A stretch of DNA of 64,000 nucleotides from Shewanella gelidii. Lineage in GTDB: Bacteria > Pseudomonadota > Gammaproteobacteria > Enterobacterales > Shewanellaceae. This document shows, in pieces, positions 27,282 to 35,856 of the stretch. Each line of letters begins with the position of its first letter. Within the stretch, counting starts at the first letter, position 1. The notes under the pieces are model-generated. The model was not told where the DNA came from, made no database searches, and saw only the letters and a program-made list of their open reading frames with translations. The stretch is taken from assembly GCF_014647855.1 (NCBI RefSeq), contig NZ_BMPZ01000003.1:434001-498000 (forward strand), written 5' to 3'. Both the position numbers and the translations under genes were made by a program.

Positions 27282-28346
27282 TTACTTGTGATATTGCTTA
27301 GAGAGCTCATGAACTGAGTTAATAAATGCACCTGCATGTTCAGGATTCACATGTTGGTGAATACCATGGCCAAGGTTAAATACATGGCCCGTACCCTCAC
27401 CGTATGACGCAAGGATTTGCTCAACTTCTTGATGAATACGCTCTGGAGATGCATACAATACTGATGGGTCCATATTGCCTTGTAGTGCCACTCGCTCACC
27501 AACACGGCGGCGTGCATCACCAATATCAACAGTCCAATCTAAACCTAGTGCATCACAGCCAGTATCTGCCATCGCTTCTAACCATAAGCCTCCACCTTTA
27601 GTGAATAGGGTCACTGGTACTTGGCGGCCATCAGCATGACGAGTCAAACCATCAACAATTTTTTGCATGTAGCGCAAAGAGAATTCACGATAAGCATGGT
27701 GTGACAGTGCGCCCCCCCAAGAGTCGAAGATCATCAAGGCTTGTGCACCGTTTGCAACTTGTGCATTCAAATAGAGAATGACTGAATCCGCAAGTTTATC
27801 GAGCAATAGGTGTAAAGTGGCTGGCTCTTCATAAGCCATCTTTTTAATTTTCTCGAATGTCTTACTTGATCCACCCTCAACCATATAGGTTGCAAGCGTC
27901 CAAGGCGAACCCGAAAAACCAATTAATGGAACTTCACCTTTCAGCTCGCGACGGATCGTGCTCACTGCACGCATCACGTAACCAAGTTCATCTTCAGGGT
28001 CAGGGATTGATAGCTTTTTAATTGCATCAATTGTATCTGTTGGGCGCTCAAAACGCGGGCCTTCACCCGTTTCAAAATATAACCCAAGACCCATGGCGTC
28101 AGGAACAGTCAAAATGTCAGAAAACAAAATCGCAGCATCTAAGTCGTAACGACGTAGTGGTTGCAAAGTGACTTCACAAGCCAAATCCTGATTCTTACAC
28201 AATGACATGAAGTCACCAGCTTCTGCACGAGTCGCTTTGTACTCAGGCAAATAGCGTCCAGCTTGACGCATCATCCAGATTGGCGTTCTATCAACAGGCT
28301 GCTTTAGTAAGGCACGTAAATAACGATCATTTTTTAGTTCTGCCAT
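27282..28346 (-). CDS. hemE: Uroporphyrinogen decarboxylase HemE
   Basis: A 354-residue enzyme, identical in length to E. coli HemE. The N-terminal signature [20 protein letters not shown] is present, as are the [14 protein letters not shown] catalytic Asp segment, [13 protein letters not shown] and [15 protein letters not shown] near the end. It decarboxylates uroporphyrinogen III to coproporphyrinogen III in haem synthesis. It is divergent from rsd and has its own terminator. Confidence 0.97.
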   Translation of the reverse strand: MAELKNDRYLRALLKQPVDRTPIWMMRQAGRYLPEYKATRAEAGDFMSLCKNQDLACEVTLQPLRRYDLDAAILFSDILTVPDAMGLGLYFETGEGPRFERPTDTIDAIKKLSIPDPEDELGYVMRAVSTIRRELKGEVPLIGFSGSPWTLATYMVEGGSSKTFEKIKKMAYEEPATLHLLLDKLADSVILYLNAQVANGAQALMIFDSWGGALSHHAYREFSLRYMQKIVDGLTRHADGRQVPVTLFTKGGGLWLEAMADTGCDALGLDWTVDIGDARRRVGERVALQGNMDPSVLYASPERIHQEVEQILASYGEGTGHVFNLGHGIHQHVNPEHAGAFINSVHELSKQYHK

Positions 28347-28591
28347 TTGGCTTAATTCCTACACTTAGTTAGATCAGCATTGGCGCTAGTTTAGCATCGA
28401 CCTTGTTAAAGTAACCTTAAGGAAACAAGGTTTTTGTGACCAAAACTGGTTCGAGATCAAATTAGTGCCGCTTACCCGAGAGGAACTTGTTCACAAAGCC
28501 AAAAGCCACACAGCGCAAATAACCATTATCATGAACTGGCTAACAGAACGGGGATGACTTGGCGACTTGCTCCCACTGGTGAACAAAAAAG

Positions 28592-28620
28592 TTGCACCTA
28601 AAATAGCCGTTTGATATAAA
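28592..28620 (+). promoter_or_regulatory. Candidate sigma-70 promoter for a small RNA
   Basis: TTGCAC (28592-28597) and TATAAA (28615-28620) are separated by exactly 17 bp, close to the sigma-70 consensus. It points away from hemE, toward a strong terminator 65 bases further on, with rsd starting only beyond it. Confidence 0.5.
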
Positions 28621-28626
28621 AAGTAC

Positions 28627-28716
28627 GCGCTAGCAAGAACTATGAAGAAGCTCGTTTCAATCGAGCCCTTGAAAAATCGCACTCGCCCAGCTGTAGACTC
28701 TACGGCTGGGCTTTTT
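28627..28716 (+). ncRNA. Candidate small RNA of about 90 nt between hemE and rsd
   Basis: A good promoter predicts a start near 28627. The transcript would contain a small hairpin (GCTCG with CGAGC around 28650-28666), a single-stranded A-rich stretch (TGAAAAATCGCACT), and a strong intrinsic terminator at 28685-28716. No coding gene on this strand needs that terminator. A 36-codon frame starting at 28652 runs through the terminator and lacks a ribosome-binding site, so coding is unlikely. The layout is typical of Hfq-binding sRNAs. I cannot match it to a named RNA. Confidence 0.45.
28685..28716 (+). terminator. Strong intrinsic terminator upstream of rsd
   Basis: A 12-position stem (GCCCAGC-T-GTAG with CTAC-G-GCTGGGC, one T/G apposition) closes an ACT loop and is followed by TTTTT. 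It is oriented rightward inside a divergent intergenic region, which implies a short transcript upstream of it. Confidence 0.85.
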
Positions 28717-28866
28717 ATTGTCCGTTATTTAATTCTCAATTTTCTTTCATGAAAACAGCGGCTTTGTCTTCAAACTTTGTTTTCAAAATTGCAACAAAAC
28801 GGTTGATCACCTACCCACTCTCCCCTACATTAGAAGTTAATAGCGGTCTAGTAGGTGGACACAATT

Positions 28867-29334
28867 ATGTTAAGAAAACTTGAAAAGGCTCAACAAAAAT
28901 GGGGCGGAGCAAACTCCCTCGTCGATCAGTGGTTAGAACATCGTCGCAAGCTTCTCGTGAACTACTGCCAAGTTGCAGGGTTACCGCCATACAATGCGGA
29001 AGAGAAAACCTTACCAACAATTGAGAATATTCGTGCTTTTTGTGGGCTACTTGTCGACTATGTTTCGGAAGGACATTTTGAGGTATACGACCAGCTCGTC
29101 ACGGCATGTGAAAAGCATGGTCAATCCAGTAAAGCACTTGCCCAGCAGTTAGTACCGCGGATTAGCGATACCACAGATAGTGCCCTAGATTTTAATGATA
29201 AATACTCCGAAGCTGAAAGTGATAAGGTTTTGATCCAACTCGATCAAGATCTCTCTTCTCTCGGCCATGCAATGGAAACGCGCTTTGCTCTAGAAGATGA
29301 GCTGCTGGAAGTTCTACATACGAAACACTCGTAA
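28867..29334 (+). CDS. rsd: Regulator of sigma D (Rsd/AlgQ family)
   Basis: A 155-residue all-helical protein of the Rsd/AlgQ family, beginning MLRKLEKAQQKWGG (E. coli Rsd begins MLNQLDNL). Conserved parts include LVDQWLEHRRKLLVNYCQVAG, LVDYVSEGHFEVYDQL and the C-terminal ALEARF-like METRFALEDELL. Rsd binds region 4 of sigma-70 and favours alternative sigma factors in stationary phase. The ATG at 28867 has TAGGTGG eight bases upstream; a GTG at 28855 lies within that element and is rejected. In E. coli rsd also lies near hemE. Confidence 0.9.
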   Translation: MLRKLEKAQQKWGGANSLVDQWLEHRRKLLVNYCQVAGLPPYNAEEKTLPTIENIRAFCGLLVDYVSEGHFEVYDQLVTACEKHGQSSKALAQQLVPRISDTTDSALDFNDKYSEAESDKVLIQLDQDLSSLGHAMETRFALEDELLEVLHTKHS

Positions 29335-29347
29335 GCCTCTACATCGT

Positions 29348-29390
29348 CACCACTGCGACATTGCCTACATGGCGCAGTGGTGATGTTTTT
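29348..29390 (+). terminator. Terminator of rsd
   Basis: A 10-bp stem (CACCACTGCG with CGCAGTGGTG) with a 15-nt loop is followed by a short T-run (GATGTTTTT), 14 bases past the rsd stop. Confidence 0.75.
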
Positions 29391-29535
29391 GAACATCACT
29401 GATCAATGAACTTTCACCTCTTACCATCCGGGTAACATCGAGCTAAATCGAATTTTAGAAATTAACGCCCGCAACACTGGAAAATTGGAGAATAGCGGCT
29501 GTTTTCCCTTGTAGTTACGCTTGTTAACTGCTGGA

Positions 29536-30537
29536 CTACACCCAATCTAGACCCTCTGGCTCTATGCGTTCAACCCGATTGAAGCCCTTAGTTTTTTGGA
29601 ACGACATATTGTGTTTAAAGTTAACCATGGAATCTGATGGATCTATTGCATCCAGATTCAGGCTTTCCATAGTGCTGCGTGATGCTGCCACAGATAAAAT
29701 AGGGGCTTCCTCTAAATGGCCGGTCTTAGAGTTAAGCAATTCATCTACAGCCGTGACAAGTACGAGATTGTCAGGAATAGCTGAAAATAGCTCGTTGGCT
29801 ATACGTAACACACAGCTACAGACATAATCTTGATATATTTCGTTAAATCTACCCTTTGGCATATTCTTAACGGACAACTTCCCACTTTTTAGTAAGCTTT
29901 TCGTTTCACTAGGTACGATTTCAATTCCGTGGACGTTTATTGTTGCCTCTAAAATACCATTGTCATAAACAGATATTGACAAGCTTGATCCAAGGTTTGA
30001 AATTTCTGAAAATGGCTGAAGGATTTCAATTGCTTCTATTTTGGCTTCTGCTTTGCCATCTAAAAGAGCTTTAGCTATTGCGACACTTTCTTTCCATTCT
30101 TTTGTTTCGTTCTTCCACTTGGAGGCTCTTGATTTGTAGTAAGCCTCATCGGCACTAATAGCCTCATCGATTTTTTGTGAAAGGTTCGCTCTTTTCTTTT
30201 CCTCTCGCTTAATTAGACGATCTATAAATCCAGGCTTATAAGCATCTAATATTTTACGCGCCTCAGCTTCATTATGATTGCTCTTTTGAGGTTCGGCAGG
30301 TTGCTTAGATACTGCAATTTTTTTCCATTCTATTGTGGGATTGCATTCTTTGTGGGTTGATTGAATGACTTCGATATGATTTTCAAAGACTTCTACTTCG
30401 TATGCAGCCTGCTCTAACTCTTGCATTTTTTCATATTGCTTTTGCTGCCGTTCAAGCTCTCCTTGCCTTCTTTTGGCATCTCGCTCAGCAGCACGAACTG
30501 CTGCACCAAATGAACGGGCTGTTCCTTTCCATCCCAT
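29536..30537 (-). CDS. Accessory protein of unknown function with N-terminal coiled coil
   Basis: A 333-residue cytosolic protein. Residues 1-55 form a basic/acidic coiled coil (RAAERDAKRRQGELERQQKQ) leading into a conserved-looking ALEQAAYEVEVFENHIEVIQSTHKEC-type block. Residues about 95-175 are again highly charged and helical. The C-terminal half (about 185-300) looks globular with beta strands. I do not recognise the family. The gene is AT-richer than its neighbours, sits alone between rsd and a long repeat array, and is preceded by AAGAAGGA. These are signs of accessory, probably horizontally acquired DNA. A defence or stress role cannot be inferred from sequence alone. Confidence 0.6.
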   Translation of the reverse strand: MGWKGTARSFGAAVRAAERDAKRRQGELERQQKQYEKMQELEQAAYEVEVFENHIEVIQSTHKECNPTIEWKKIAVSKQPAEPQKSNHNEAEARKILDAYKPGFIDRLIKREEKKRANLSQKIDEAISADEAYYKSRASKWKNETKEWKESVAIAKALLDGKAEAKIEAIEILQPFSEISNLGSSLSISVYDNGILEATINVHGIEIVPSETKSLLKSGKLSVKNMPKGRFNEIYQDYVCSCVLRIANELFSAIPDNLVLVTAVDELLNSKTGHLEEAPILSVAASRSTMESLNLDAIDPSDSMVNFKHNMSFQKTKGFNRVERIEPEGLDWV

Positions 30538-30730
30538 TTTAAATATCCTTCTTATTACTTTCAGCCAACAGCGTATGAAGCGGAAATAACCTGTGTTTGA
30601 ACACGGAATTCTCCCACCTATTATGTGTTTAATTTCAGTGAAAATATCGTATCTTTTTTATTTCTTACAATGGTTAACATCTTGCGCTTCATCGAATCAA
30701 GCTGGCAAATCGAAGACCATGGCTTCAATT

Positions 30731-31187
30731 CAACCTATTGCCTGCCGCAGGCTTCTGTACAAGCGCTTCTGTGAAACGCCGTGAACCCATCCTTGGGGGC
30801 TTTACCAAAACATCCCTGTTTTGGAAATCCACAGCCGCGCTTGTACGGGATAATTGTCTCTTCGATTTCGCCAAATTTGGAAGTTCCATATGCGCCTTCG
30901 GGTTAAGCTGACTCCCCATCGAAGTTGCCGCAGGGCGTTGAAGACAATAGCGTAAGCTCAGCATGGATGCTGAGCTAATTTTCGGGGTATATGGATATAC
31001 CATCGGAAATGTTAGCTAATTTCGAATAAGCACTAGGAAAAGCAACTTCGCAATGGGTCGTTGAGGGTTTGCAAAGGGGTACAAACGCTTTACCCCTTTG
31101 CTCAGGTGTGGGCGAAGCGCCACGACTTTCTCGGCCGCAAGGCCGCATTCCAATCAATTTGGCAACTTGAAAGTCATGGCTTCAATC
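30731..31187. repeat. 457-bp structured repeat, copy A
   Basis: First full unit; a degenerate lead-in begins near 30700. Hairpins in order: GCCTG-CCG-CAGGC (30740-30752); CCAAAACA/TGTTTTGG (30805-30824); AGCTCAGCAT with ATGCTGAGCT around a GG loop (30955-30976); a composite TTTTCG...CGGAAA with inner GGTATAT/ATATACC (30979-31009); GCAAAGGGGTA/TACCCCTTTGC (31071-31101); GTGG-g-CG/CG-CCAC (31107-31122); and CGGCC-GCAA-GGCCG with a GNRA loop (31132-31145). Little sequence lies outside hairpins. Confidence 0.85.
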
Positions 31188-31644
31188 CAACCTATTGCCT
31201 GCCGCAGGCTTTTGCACAAACGCTTCTGTGGAACGCCGTGAACCCATCCTTGGGGGCTTTACCAAAACATCCATGTTTTGGAAATCCACAGCCGCGCTTG
31301 TACGGGTTAATTATCTCTTCGATTTAGCCTTAATTGGAAAGTTCAGATGCACCATCGGGTTACGATAACTCCCCTTCGAAGTTGCCGAAGCCCGTTGGAA
31401 TCAATCAGGTGATGCTGACATGGATGTCAGCATAGATTTCGGGGTACAGGATGTACCATCGAAATCGTTACTGATTTATCCAAAAGGGGGGAGGAAATAC
31501 AACTTCGTTAAGGGGCGGCAGGGTGATCCAAGAGGGGATTGCTGTTGATCCCCTCTGGTCGGGTGTGGGCGAAGCGCCACGACCTTCTCGGCCGCAAGGC
31601 CGCATTCCAATCAATTTGGCAATTTGAAAGCCATGACTTCAAAT
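31188..31644. repeat. 457-bp structured repeat, copy B
   Basis: Every landmark is 457 bp after that of copy A. The third hairpin is now ATGCTGACAT with ATGTCAGCAT (31412-31433), and the fourth is GATTTCG...CGAAATC with inner GGTAC/GTACC (31435-31466). The fifth is AGAGGGGAT/ATCCCCTCT (31531-31556). In each case sequence differs from copy A but pairing is kept. The GCAA-capped hairpin (31589-31602) is identical. The second hairpin improves from 8 to 9 bp (31262-31281). Confidence 0.85.
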
Positions 31645-31990
31645 CAACCTATTGCCTGCCGCAGGCTTTTGTATCCATATCCCCAAGGTGACGCCGCAAG
31701 TACATCCATATGGGCTTGGCGATGCCCCCCCCTTCGAAGCTGCCGCAGGGCGCTGAAGAAAATAGCGTAAGCTCAGCATGGATGCTGAGCTAATTTTCGG
31801 GGTATATGGAAATACCATCGGAAATGTTAGCTAATTTCGAATAAGCACTAGGAAAGACAACTTCGCAATGGGGCGTTGAGGGTTTGCAAAGGGGTACAAA
31901 CGCTTTACCCTTTTGCTCAGGTGTGGGCGAAGCGCCACGACTTTGGTTGGCCGCGAGGCCAAAAGAAACGGGAAAGGGTCATTTGAAGGC
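31645..31990. repeat. Structured repeat, shortened copy C
   Basis: It starts exactly 457 bp after copy B but is 99 bp shorter internally, because the CCAAAACA hairpin section is replaced. Retained hairpins: GCCTG-CCG-CAGGC (31654-31666), AGCTCAGCAT/ATGCTGAGCT (31770-31791), and GCAAAGGGGTA/TACCCTTTTGC with one G-U pair (31886-31916). The last hairpin becomes TTGGCC-GCGA-GGCCAA (31947-31962), keeping a GNRA loop while the stem changes. The acnB terminator follows. Confidence 0.8.
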
Positions 31991-32018
31991 CACAAATTCA
32001 ACCCAAATCTGAGACATA

Positions 32019-32045
32019 AAAAAGCCGGCGTTAATGCCGGCTTTT
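32019..32045 (-). terminator. Terminator of acnB
   Basis: A 10-bp stem (AAAAGCCGGC with GCCGGCTTTT) with a 6-nt loop has a T-run on the minus strand, 40 bases past the acnB stop. Confidence 0.92.
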
Positions 32046-32084
32046 GGATTGAATGGTTACTTGATTAGTTTGTTGCTAACCCCG

Positions 32085-34682
32085 TTATACCGCTGACTGG
32101 AAAATCACTTCTTCAGCTTTCTTGGTATAAGACTCTAGCTCATCAAAGTTGAGGTAACGGTAGGTGTCTGCCGCTGTGGCATCCAACTCTTTCGCATACT
32201 CTTGATACTCAGATGGCGATGGTAGACGGCCAAGTAATGCAGCAACCGCCGCAAGCTCAGCAGAAGCTAAGTAAACATTGGCACCTGTGCCTAAACGGTT
32301 CGGGAAGTTACGCGTAGAAGTCGAAACCACTGTCGCACCTTCAGCAACACGCGCTTGGTTACCCATACACAGAGAACAGCCAGGAGTTTCGATACGTGCA
32401 CCTAAACGTCCGAAGATGCCGTAGTAACCTTCTTCAGTCAGCATGTCTTTATCCATTTTGGTTGGTGGAGCAACCCACAAACGCGTTGGTAAAGTTTTGG
32501 CAAACTTATCGAGCATCTTACCCGTCGCACGGAAGTGACCAATGTTAGTCATACAAGAGCCAACGAAGACTTCATCAATCTTAGTTTCTTGCACAGAAGA
32601 CAGTAGCACTGCATCATCTGGATCGTTCGGCGCACAAAGGATTGGCTCTTTAATATCATTCAAGTCAATCTCAATAACTTCGGCGTACTCTGCGTCCGCA
32701 TCAGCTTCCATTAACTCAGGGTTTTCTAACCACTCTTGCATCGCAGTGATACGACGCTCAATGGTACGGCGGTCGCCATATCCTTCAGCTATCATCCACT
32801 TCAGCATGACGATATTAGAATTCAAGTATTCAATGACGGGTTCTTTATCAAGCTTAATTGTACAACCAGCAGCACTTCGCTCTGCCGATGCATCAGAAAG
32901 CTCAAACGCTTGCTCAACTTTGAGTTGCTCTAGGCCCTCAATTTCAAGAACTCGTCCCGAGAAGGCATTGATCTTACCTTGCTTCTCAACCGTCAAAAGT
33001 CCCATCTCAATCGCTTTCAGAGGAATCGAGTGAACCAAATCGCGTAACGTAATACCCGGCTGCATTTCACCTTTGAAACGAACCAAGATAGATTCAGGCA
33101 TATCCAGCGGCATAACACCGGTTGCAGCAGCAAATGCAACTAAACCGGAACCTGCAGGGAACGAAATCCCGAGAGGGAAACGAGTATGCGAGTCACCACC
33201 TGTACCCACAGTATCAGGCAATAACATGCGATTTAACCAAGAGTGAATAACACCATCGCCTGGACGCAGCGATACACCGCCACGGTTCATAATAAAATCA
33301 GGTAACGTGTGATGAGTATTTACATCCACAGGTTTAGGGTAAGCCGATGTATGACAGAAAGATTGCATCGTTAAGTCAGCACTAAAGCCCAAACACGCTA
33401 AATCTTTAAGCTCATCACGAGTCATCGGCCCCGTCGTATCTTGCGATCCAACAGATGTCATTTTCGGTTCGCAGTATTGACCCGGACGAATACCCGTTAC
33501 GCCACATGCCTTACCCACCATTTTTTGCGCTAATGTATACCCTTTGCCGGTATCTGCGACATCTTGTGGGCGAACAAACTCAGTTGACGCCTCAAGACCT
33601 AACACTTCACGAGCTCTATCAGTCAAACCGCGACCAATAATCAATGGAATACGGCCACCAGCACGGACTTCGTCCATCAATACGTCAGTTTTCAGAGCAA
33701 ACTCTGAGATCACTTCTTCGCTACCGTGACGTTTCACCGCACCTTCATATGGATAAATATCAATCACATCACCCATATTCATTTTGCTAACATCGAGCTC
33801 AATTGGCAGTGCACCAGCATCTTCCATGGTGTTGAAGAAAATCGGGGCAATTTTTCCACCGAGACAGAATCCACCACCACGCTTATTCGGTACATTCGGG
33901 ATATCATCGCCCATAAACCACAATACGGAGTTGGTTGCTGATTTGCGCGAAGAACCAGTACCCACAACGTCACCCACGTATACGAGTGGGAAACCTTGTT
34001 CTTTTAAGCTTTCAATCTTTTTAATTGGGCCAATAGCGCCCGCTTCATCAGGCTCAATGCCATCGCGAGCATTCTTGAGCATAGCTAGTGCATGTAATGG
34101 GATATCTGGACGTGACCATGCATCTGGTGCAGGAGATAAGTCATCAGTGTTAGTCTCACCCGTCACTTTAAATACAGTCAGGGAGATCTTGTCAGCTAGC
34201 TTAGGACGGTTCAGGAACCACTCTGCATTTGCCCACGAATGAACAACTTGTTTGGCGTAGTCGTTACCTGCATTCATTTTTTCGACGACATCATGGAACG
34301 CGTCAAACATTAATAATGTTTTAGATAATGCAGTCACGGCAAGTGGAGCATGTGCTTCAACATCTAACTGCGCAATCAAAGGGTCGATGTTATAACCGCC
34401 CTGCATGGTCCCCAAGAGTTCAACTGCGCGCGCAGCGGAAACAATGCTCGAACTCACTTCACCTTTCGCCAACGCATCTAAGAAACCTGCTTTAACATAA
34501 GCAGCTTCATCAACACCCGGTGGAATACGATTTTCTAGCAAGTCGAGAATAAAAGACTCTTCGCCTGCTGGAGGATTTTTTACGAGTTCTATAAGATCAG
34601 CCACTTGGGTGGCATCGAGTGGCTTAGGGACAATACCCTGTGCTTCACGTTCAGCGACGTGTTTACGATATGCTTCTAGCAC
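32085..34682 (-). CDS. acnB: Bifunctional aconitate hydratase 2/2-methylisocitrate dehydratase AcnB
   Basis: 865 residues from the chosen start, the same length as E. coli AcnB. The [4Fe-4S] ligands fall at Cys710 (FVGSCMTN), Cys769 and Cys772 ([10 protein letters not shown]), the same positions as in E. coli. The N-terminal HEAT-like region with [22 protein letters not shown] is present. It interconverts citrate and isocitrate in the TCA cycle. The frame is open to 34805, but the GTG at 34682 is the true start: AGAGGA lies eight bases upstream and the protein then begins (M)[11 protein letters not shown] as in homologues. A candidate CRP site lies upstream. Confidence 0.97.
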   Translation of the reverse strand: MLEAYRKHVAEREAQGIVPKPLDATQVADLIELVKNPPAGEESFILDLLENRIPPGVDEAAYVKAGFLDALAKGEVSSSIVSAARAVELLGTMQGGYNIDPLIAQLDVEAHAPLAVTALSKTLLMFDAFHDVVEKMNAGNDYAKQVVHSWANAEWFLNRPKLADKISLTVFKVTGETNTDDLSPAPDAWSRPDIPLHALAMLKNARDGIEPDEAGAIGPIKKIESLKEQGFPLVYVGDVVGTGSSRKSATNSVLWFMGDDIPNVPNKRGGGFCLGGKIAPIFFNTMEDAGALPIELDVSKMNMGDVIDIYPYEGAVKRHGSEEVISEFALKTDVLMDEVRAGGRIPLIIGRGLTDRAREVLGLEASTEFVRPQDVADTGKGYTLAQKMVGKACGVTGIRPGQYCEPKMTSVGSQDTTGPMTRDELKDLACLGFSADLTMQSFCHTSAYPKPVDVNTHHTLPDFIMNRGGVSLRPGDGVIHSWLNRMLLPDTVGTGGDSHTRFPLGISFPAGSGLVAFAAATGVMPLDMPESILVRFKGEMQPGITLRDLVHSIPLKAIEMGLLTVEKQGKINAFSGRVLEIEGLEQLKVEQAFELSDASAERSAAGCTIKLDKEPVIEYLNSNIVMLKWMIAEGYGDRRTIERRITAMQEWLENPELMEADADAEYAEVIEIDLNDIKEPILCAPNDPDDAVLLSSVQETKIDEVFVGSCMTNIGHFRATGKMLDKFAKTLPTRLWVAPPTKMDKDMLTEEGYYGIFGRLGARIETPGCSLCMGNQARVAEGATVVSTSTRNFPNRLGTGANVYLASAELAAVAALLGRLPSPSEYQEYAKELDATAADTYRYLNFDELESYTKKAEEVIFQSAV

Positions 34683-35104
34683 GACAACATTCCTCTTTGT
34701 TTTAGCGGCGCTCTTATGATGTAACTGCGCTTCTTCCCAATTGAAGGATACAGTCCGGCAGGGGCGACCTGATTTTCCAGACCGCAGTATACTACAGCTT
34801 GGCAATAGTATGAATTAGATCACACTCTGGTATAAAAGAAATCACGAGCCAATTTGGATATAGGCCGTAGACTATGCTTTTGAACTGCTGTTTAAAATTA
34901 GACAATAGTGTGAAAGCAGAAAAAATAACTATTTTTACAGTTAGTTATATCCGAGTCTCTAATCTAATATGAATGGACAACTAGCGCCATACTCAAAATC
35001 AAATAGTCACTATAACTCTGACAAATGATAAGCTAATAATCATTCATAAAAATAATAATGAATGGCATTATTGAATATATTTCACGCAACAATATGACTC
35101 TTTT
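34683..35104. other. Divergent promoter region of acnB and hxpB
   Basis: 422 bp, AT-rich on the hxpB side. Besides the CRP-like site it holds an inverted repeat CATTCAT/ATGAATG (35041-35047 and 35058-35064), about 40 bp before hxpB. No gene is seen. Confidence 0.5.
34809..34824 (-). promoter_or_regulatory. Candidate CRP (cAMP receptor protein) site upstream of acnB
   Basis: On the minus strand TGTGA-TCTAAT-TCATA matches the consensus TGTGA-N6-TCACA with one mismatch. It is about 127 bp before the acnB start. E. coli acnB is CRP-activated, which makes the site plausible. Confidence 0.45.
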
Positions 35105-35770
35105 ATGCAGATATCTAAAATTGAAGCCGTCATCTTCGACATGGATGGCGTACTTATTGACTCAGAACCCAGTTGGCAACAAGCCGAGCTAGAAGTGTTT
35201 AATGCTCTGGGTCTAAACTTAACGCTTGCAGACACCAAACAAACGACTGGACTCAGGATTGATCAAGTGGTGAGCTATTGGCACCAACGCCGCCCGTGGG
35301 CCAACTACAATAATAGCGAAACAACTCAACAAATCTCAGAGCGAATGGTCGCAACGATTTTACAATCAGGAACGCCTTTAAAAGGGGTTTTGCAGGCTTT
35401 AGCGGCATGCAAGCAAACCAAACTCAAAATCGGGCTAGCCACCTCTTCACCTCAATGCATTTTAGAGGCCGTCTTAACGCGTCTAGATATTCGCCAGCAT
35501 TTTGATGCCATTGAATCCGCAGAGGGGCTTCGCTATGGCAAGCCTCACCCTGAGGTCTATTTAAACTGTGCGGCACAGCTAAATATAGAACCCCACCTCT
35601 GCTTAGCAATTGAAGATTCTTATCATGGCTTGATTTCTGCCAGAGCAGCGAACATGCAAACCATTGTCATCCCAGCGCCTGAAGACCGGGGGCAAGCCCG
35701 CTGGGTTCTCGCTCATGCAGAACTCAACGACTTAGATGAACTTGCAACCCAGCTGCTGAATAAAAGCTAA
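35105..35770 (+). CDS. hxpB: HAD-family hexitol/2-deoxyglucose-6-phosphate phosphatase HxpB (YniC)
   Basis: A 221-residue HAD phosphatase (E. coli HxpB is 222). Motif I FDMDGVLIDSEP has nucleophile Asp12 and Asp14; motif II is TSSP; motif III Lys is in YGKPHPEVY; motif IV is AIEDSYHG. The cap segment TTGLRIDQVVSYWHQRRPW is characteristic of YniC rather than generic HADs. It removes phosphate from sugar phosphates such as 2-deoxyglucose-6-phosphate and hexitol phosphates. The ribosome-binding site is weak. Terminated by a perfect hairpin shared with the next gene. Confidence 0.85.
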   Translation: MQISKIEAVIFDMDGVLIDSEPSWQQAELEVFNALGLNLTLADTKQTTGLRIDQVVSYWHQRRPWANYNNSETTQQISERMVATILQSGTPLKGVLQALAACKQTKLKIGLATSSPQCILEAVLTRLDIRQHFDAIESAEGLRYGKPHPEVYLNCAAQLNIEPHLCLAIEDSYHGLISARAANMQTIVIPAPEDRGQARWVLAHAELNDLDELATQLLNKS

Positions 35771-35813
35771 GTTTCAACACACAAATAAGCCCGTGCAAGC
35801 AATATTCAAACAA

Positions 35814-35841
35814 AAAAAGCCCATCAATTGATGGGCTTTTT
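35814..35841. terminator. Bidirectional terminator, perfect palindrome
   Basis: AAAAAGCCCATC and GATGGGCTTTTT flank an AATT centre, a perfect 28-bp palindrome with T-runs on both strands, between the convergent hxpB and M13 peptidase genes. Confidence 0.95.
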
Positions 35842-35856
35842 CATGCTTAAAACGTA

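Larger units (their letters stand above)
30538..32018. other. Non-coding accessory stretch dominated by a tandem repeat array
   Basis: About 1.5 kb without a believable gene. Positions 30538-30700 are plain AT-rich sequence. From about 30700 to 31990 it is a tandem array of 457-bp units (see the repeat entries). Short open frames here translate hairpin DNA and repeat with the units, without ribosome-binding sites, so I consider them spurious. Confidence 0.8.

Noticed and set aside
28491..28682. 63-codon leftward frame with hydrophobic content between hemE and rsd
   Set aside because: It has no ribosome-binding site and lies over the candidate small RNA and its promoter; its hydrophobicity follows from A/T-rich composition.
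28627..28716. Spot 42 or 6S RNA
   Set aside because: The 5' sequence of Spot 42 (GTAGGGTACAGAGG) is absent, the candidate is too short for 6S RNA, and it has no 6S-like central bubble.
30719..31330. Several 60-90 codon open frames inside the repeat array
   Set aside because: They translate the hairpin DNA, recur with the 457-bp unit in both orientations and lack ribosome-binding sites; the conservation is in base pairing, not codons.
30700..31990. CRISPR array or integron attC cluster
   Set aside because: The units are 457 bp, not short repeats with unique spacers. There are no cas genes, no integrase, and no RYYYAAC/GTTRRRY core pairs.
35035..35070. Fur box upstream of hxpB
   Set aside because: The AT-rich inverted repeat CATTCAT/ATGAATG lacks the GATAAT-type hexamer pattern, and the gene has no iron link.
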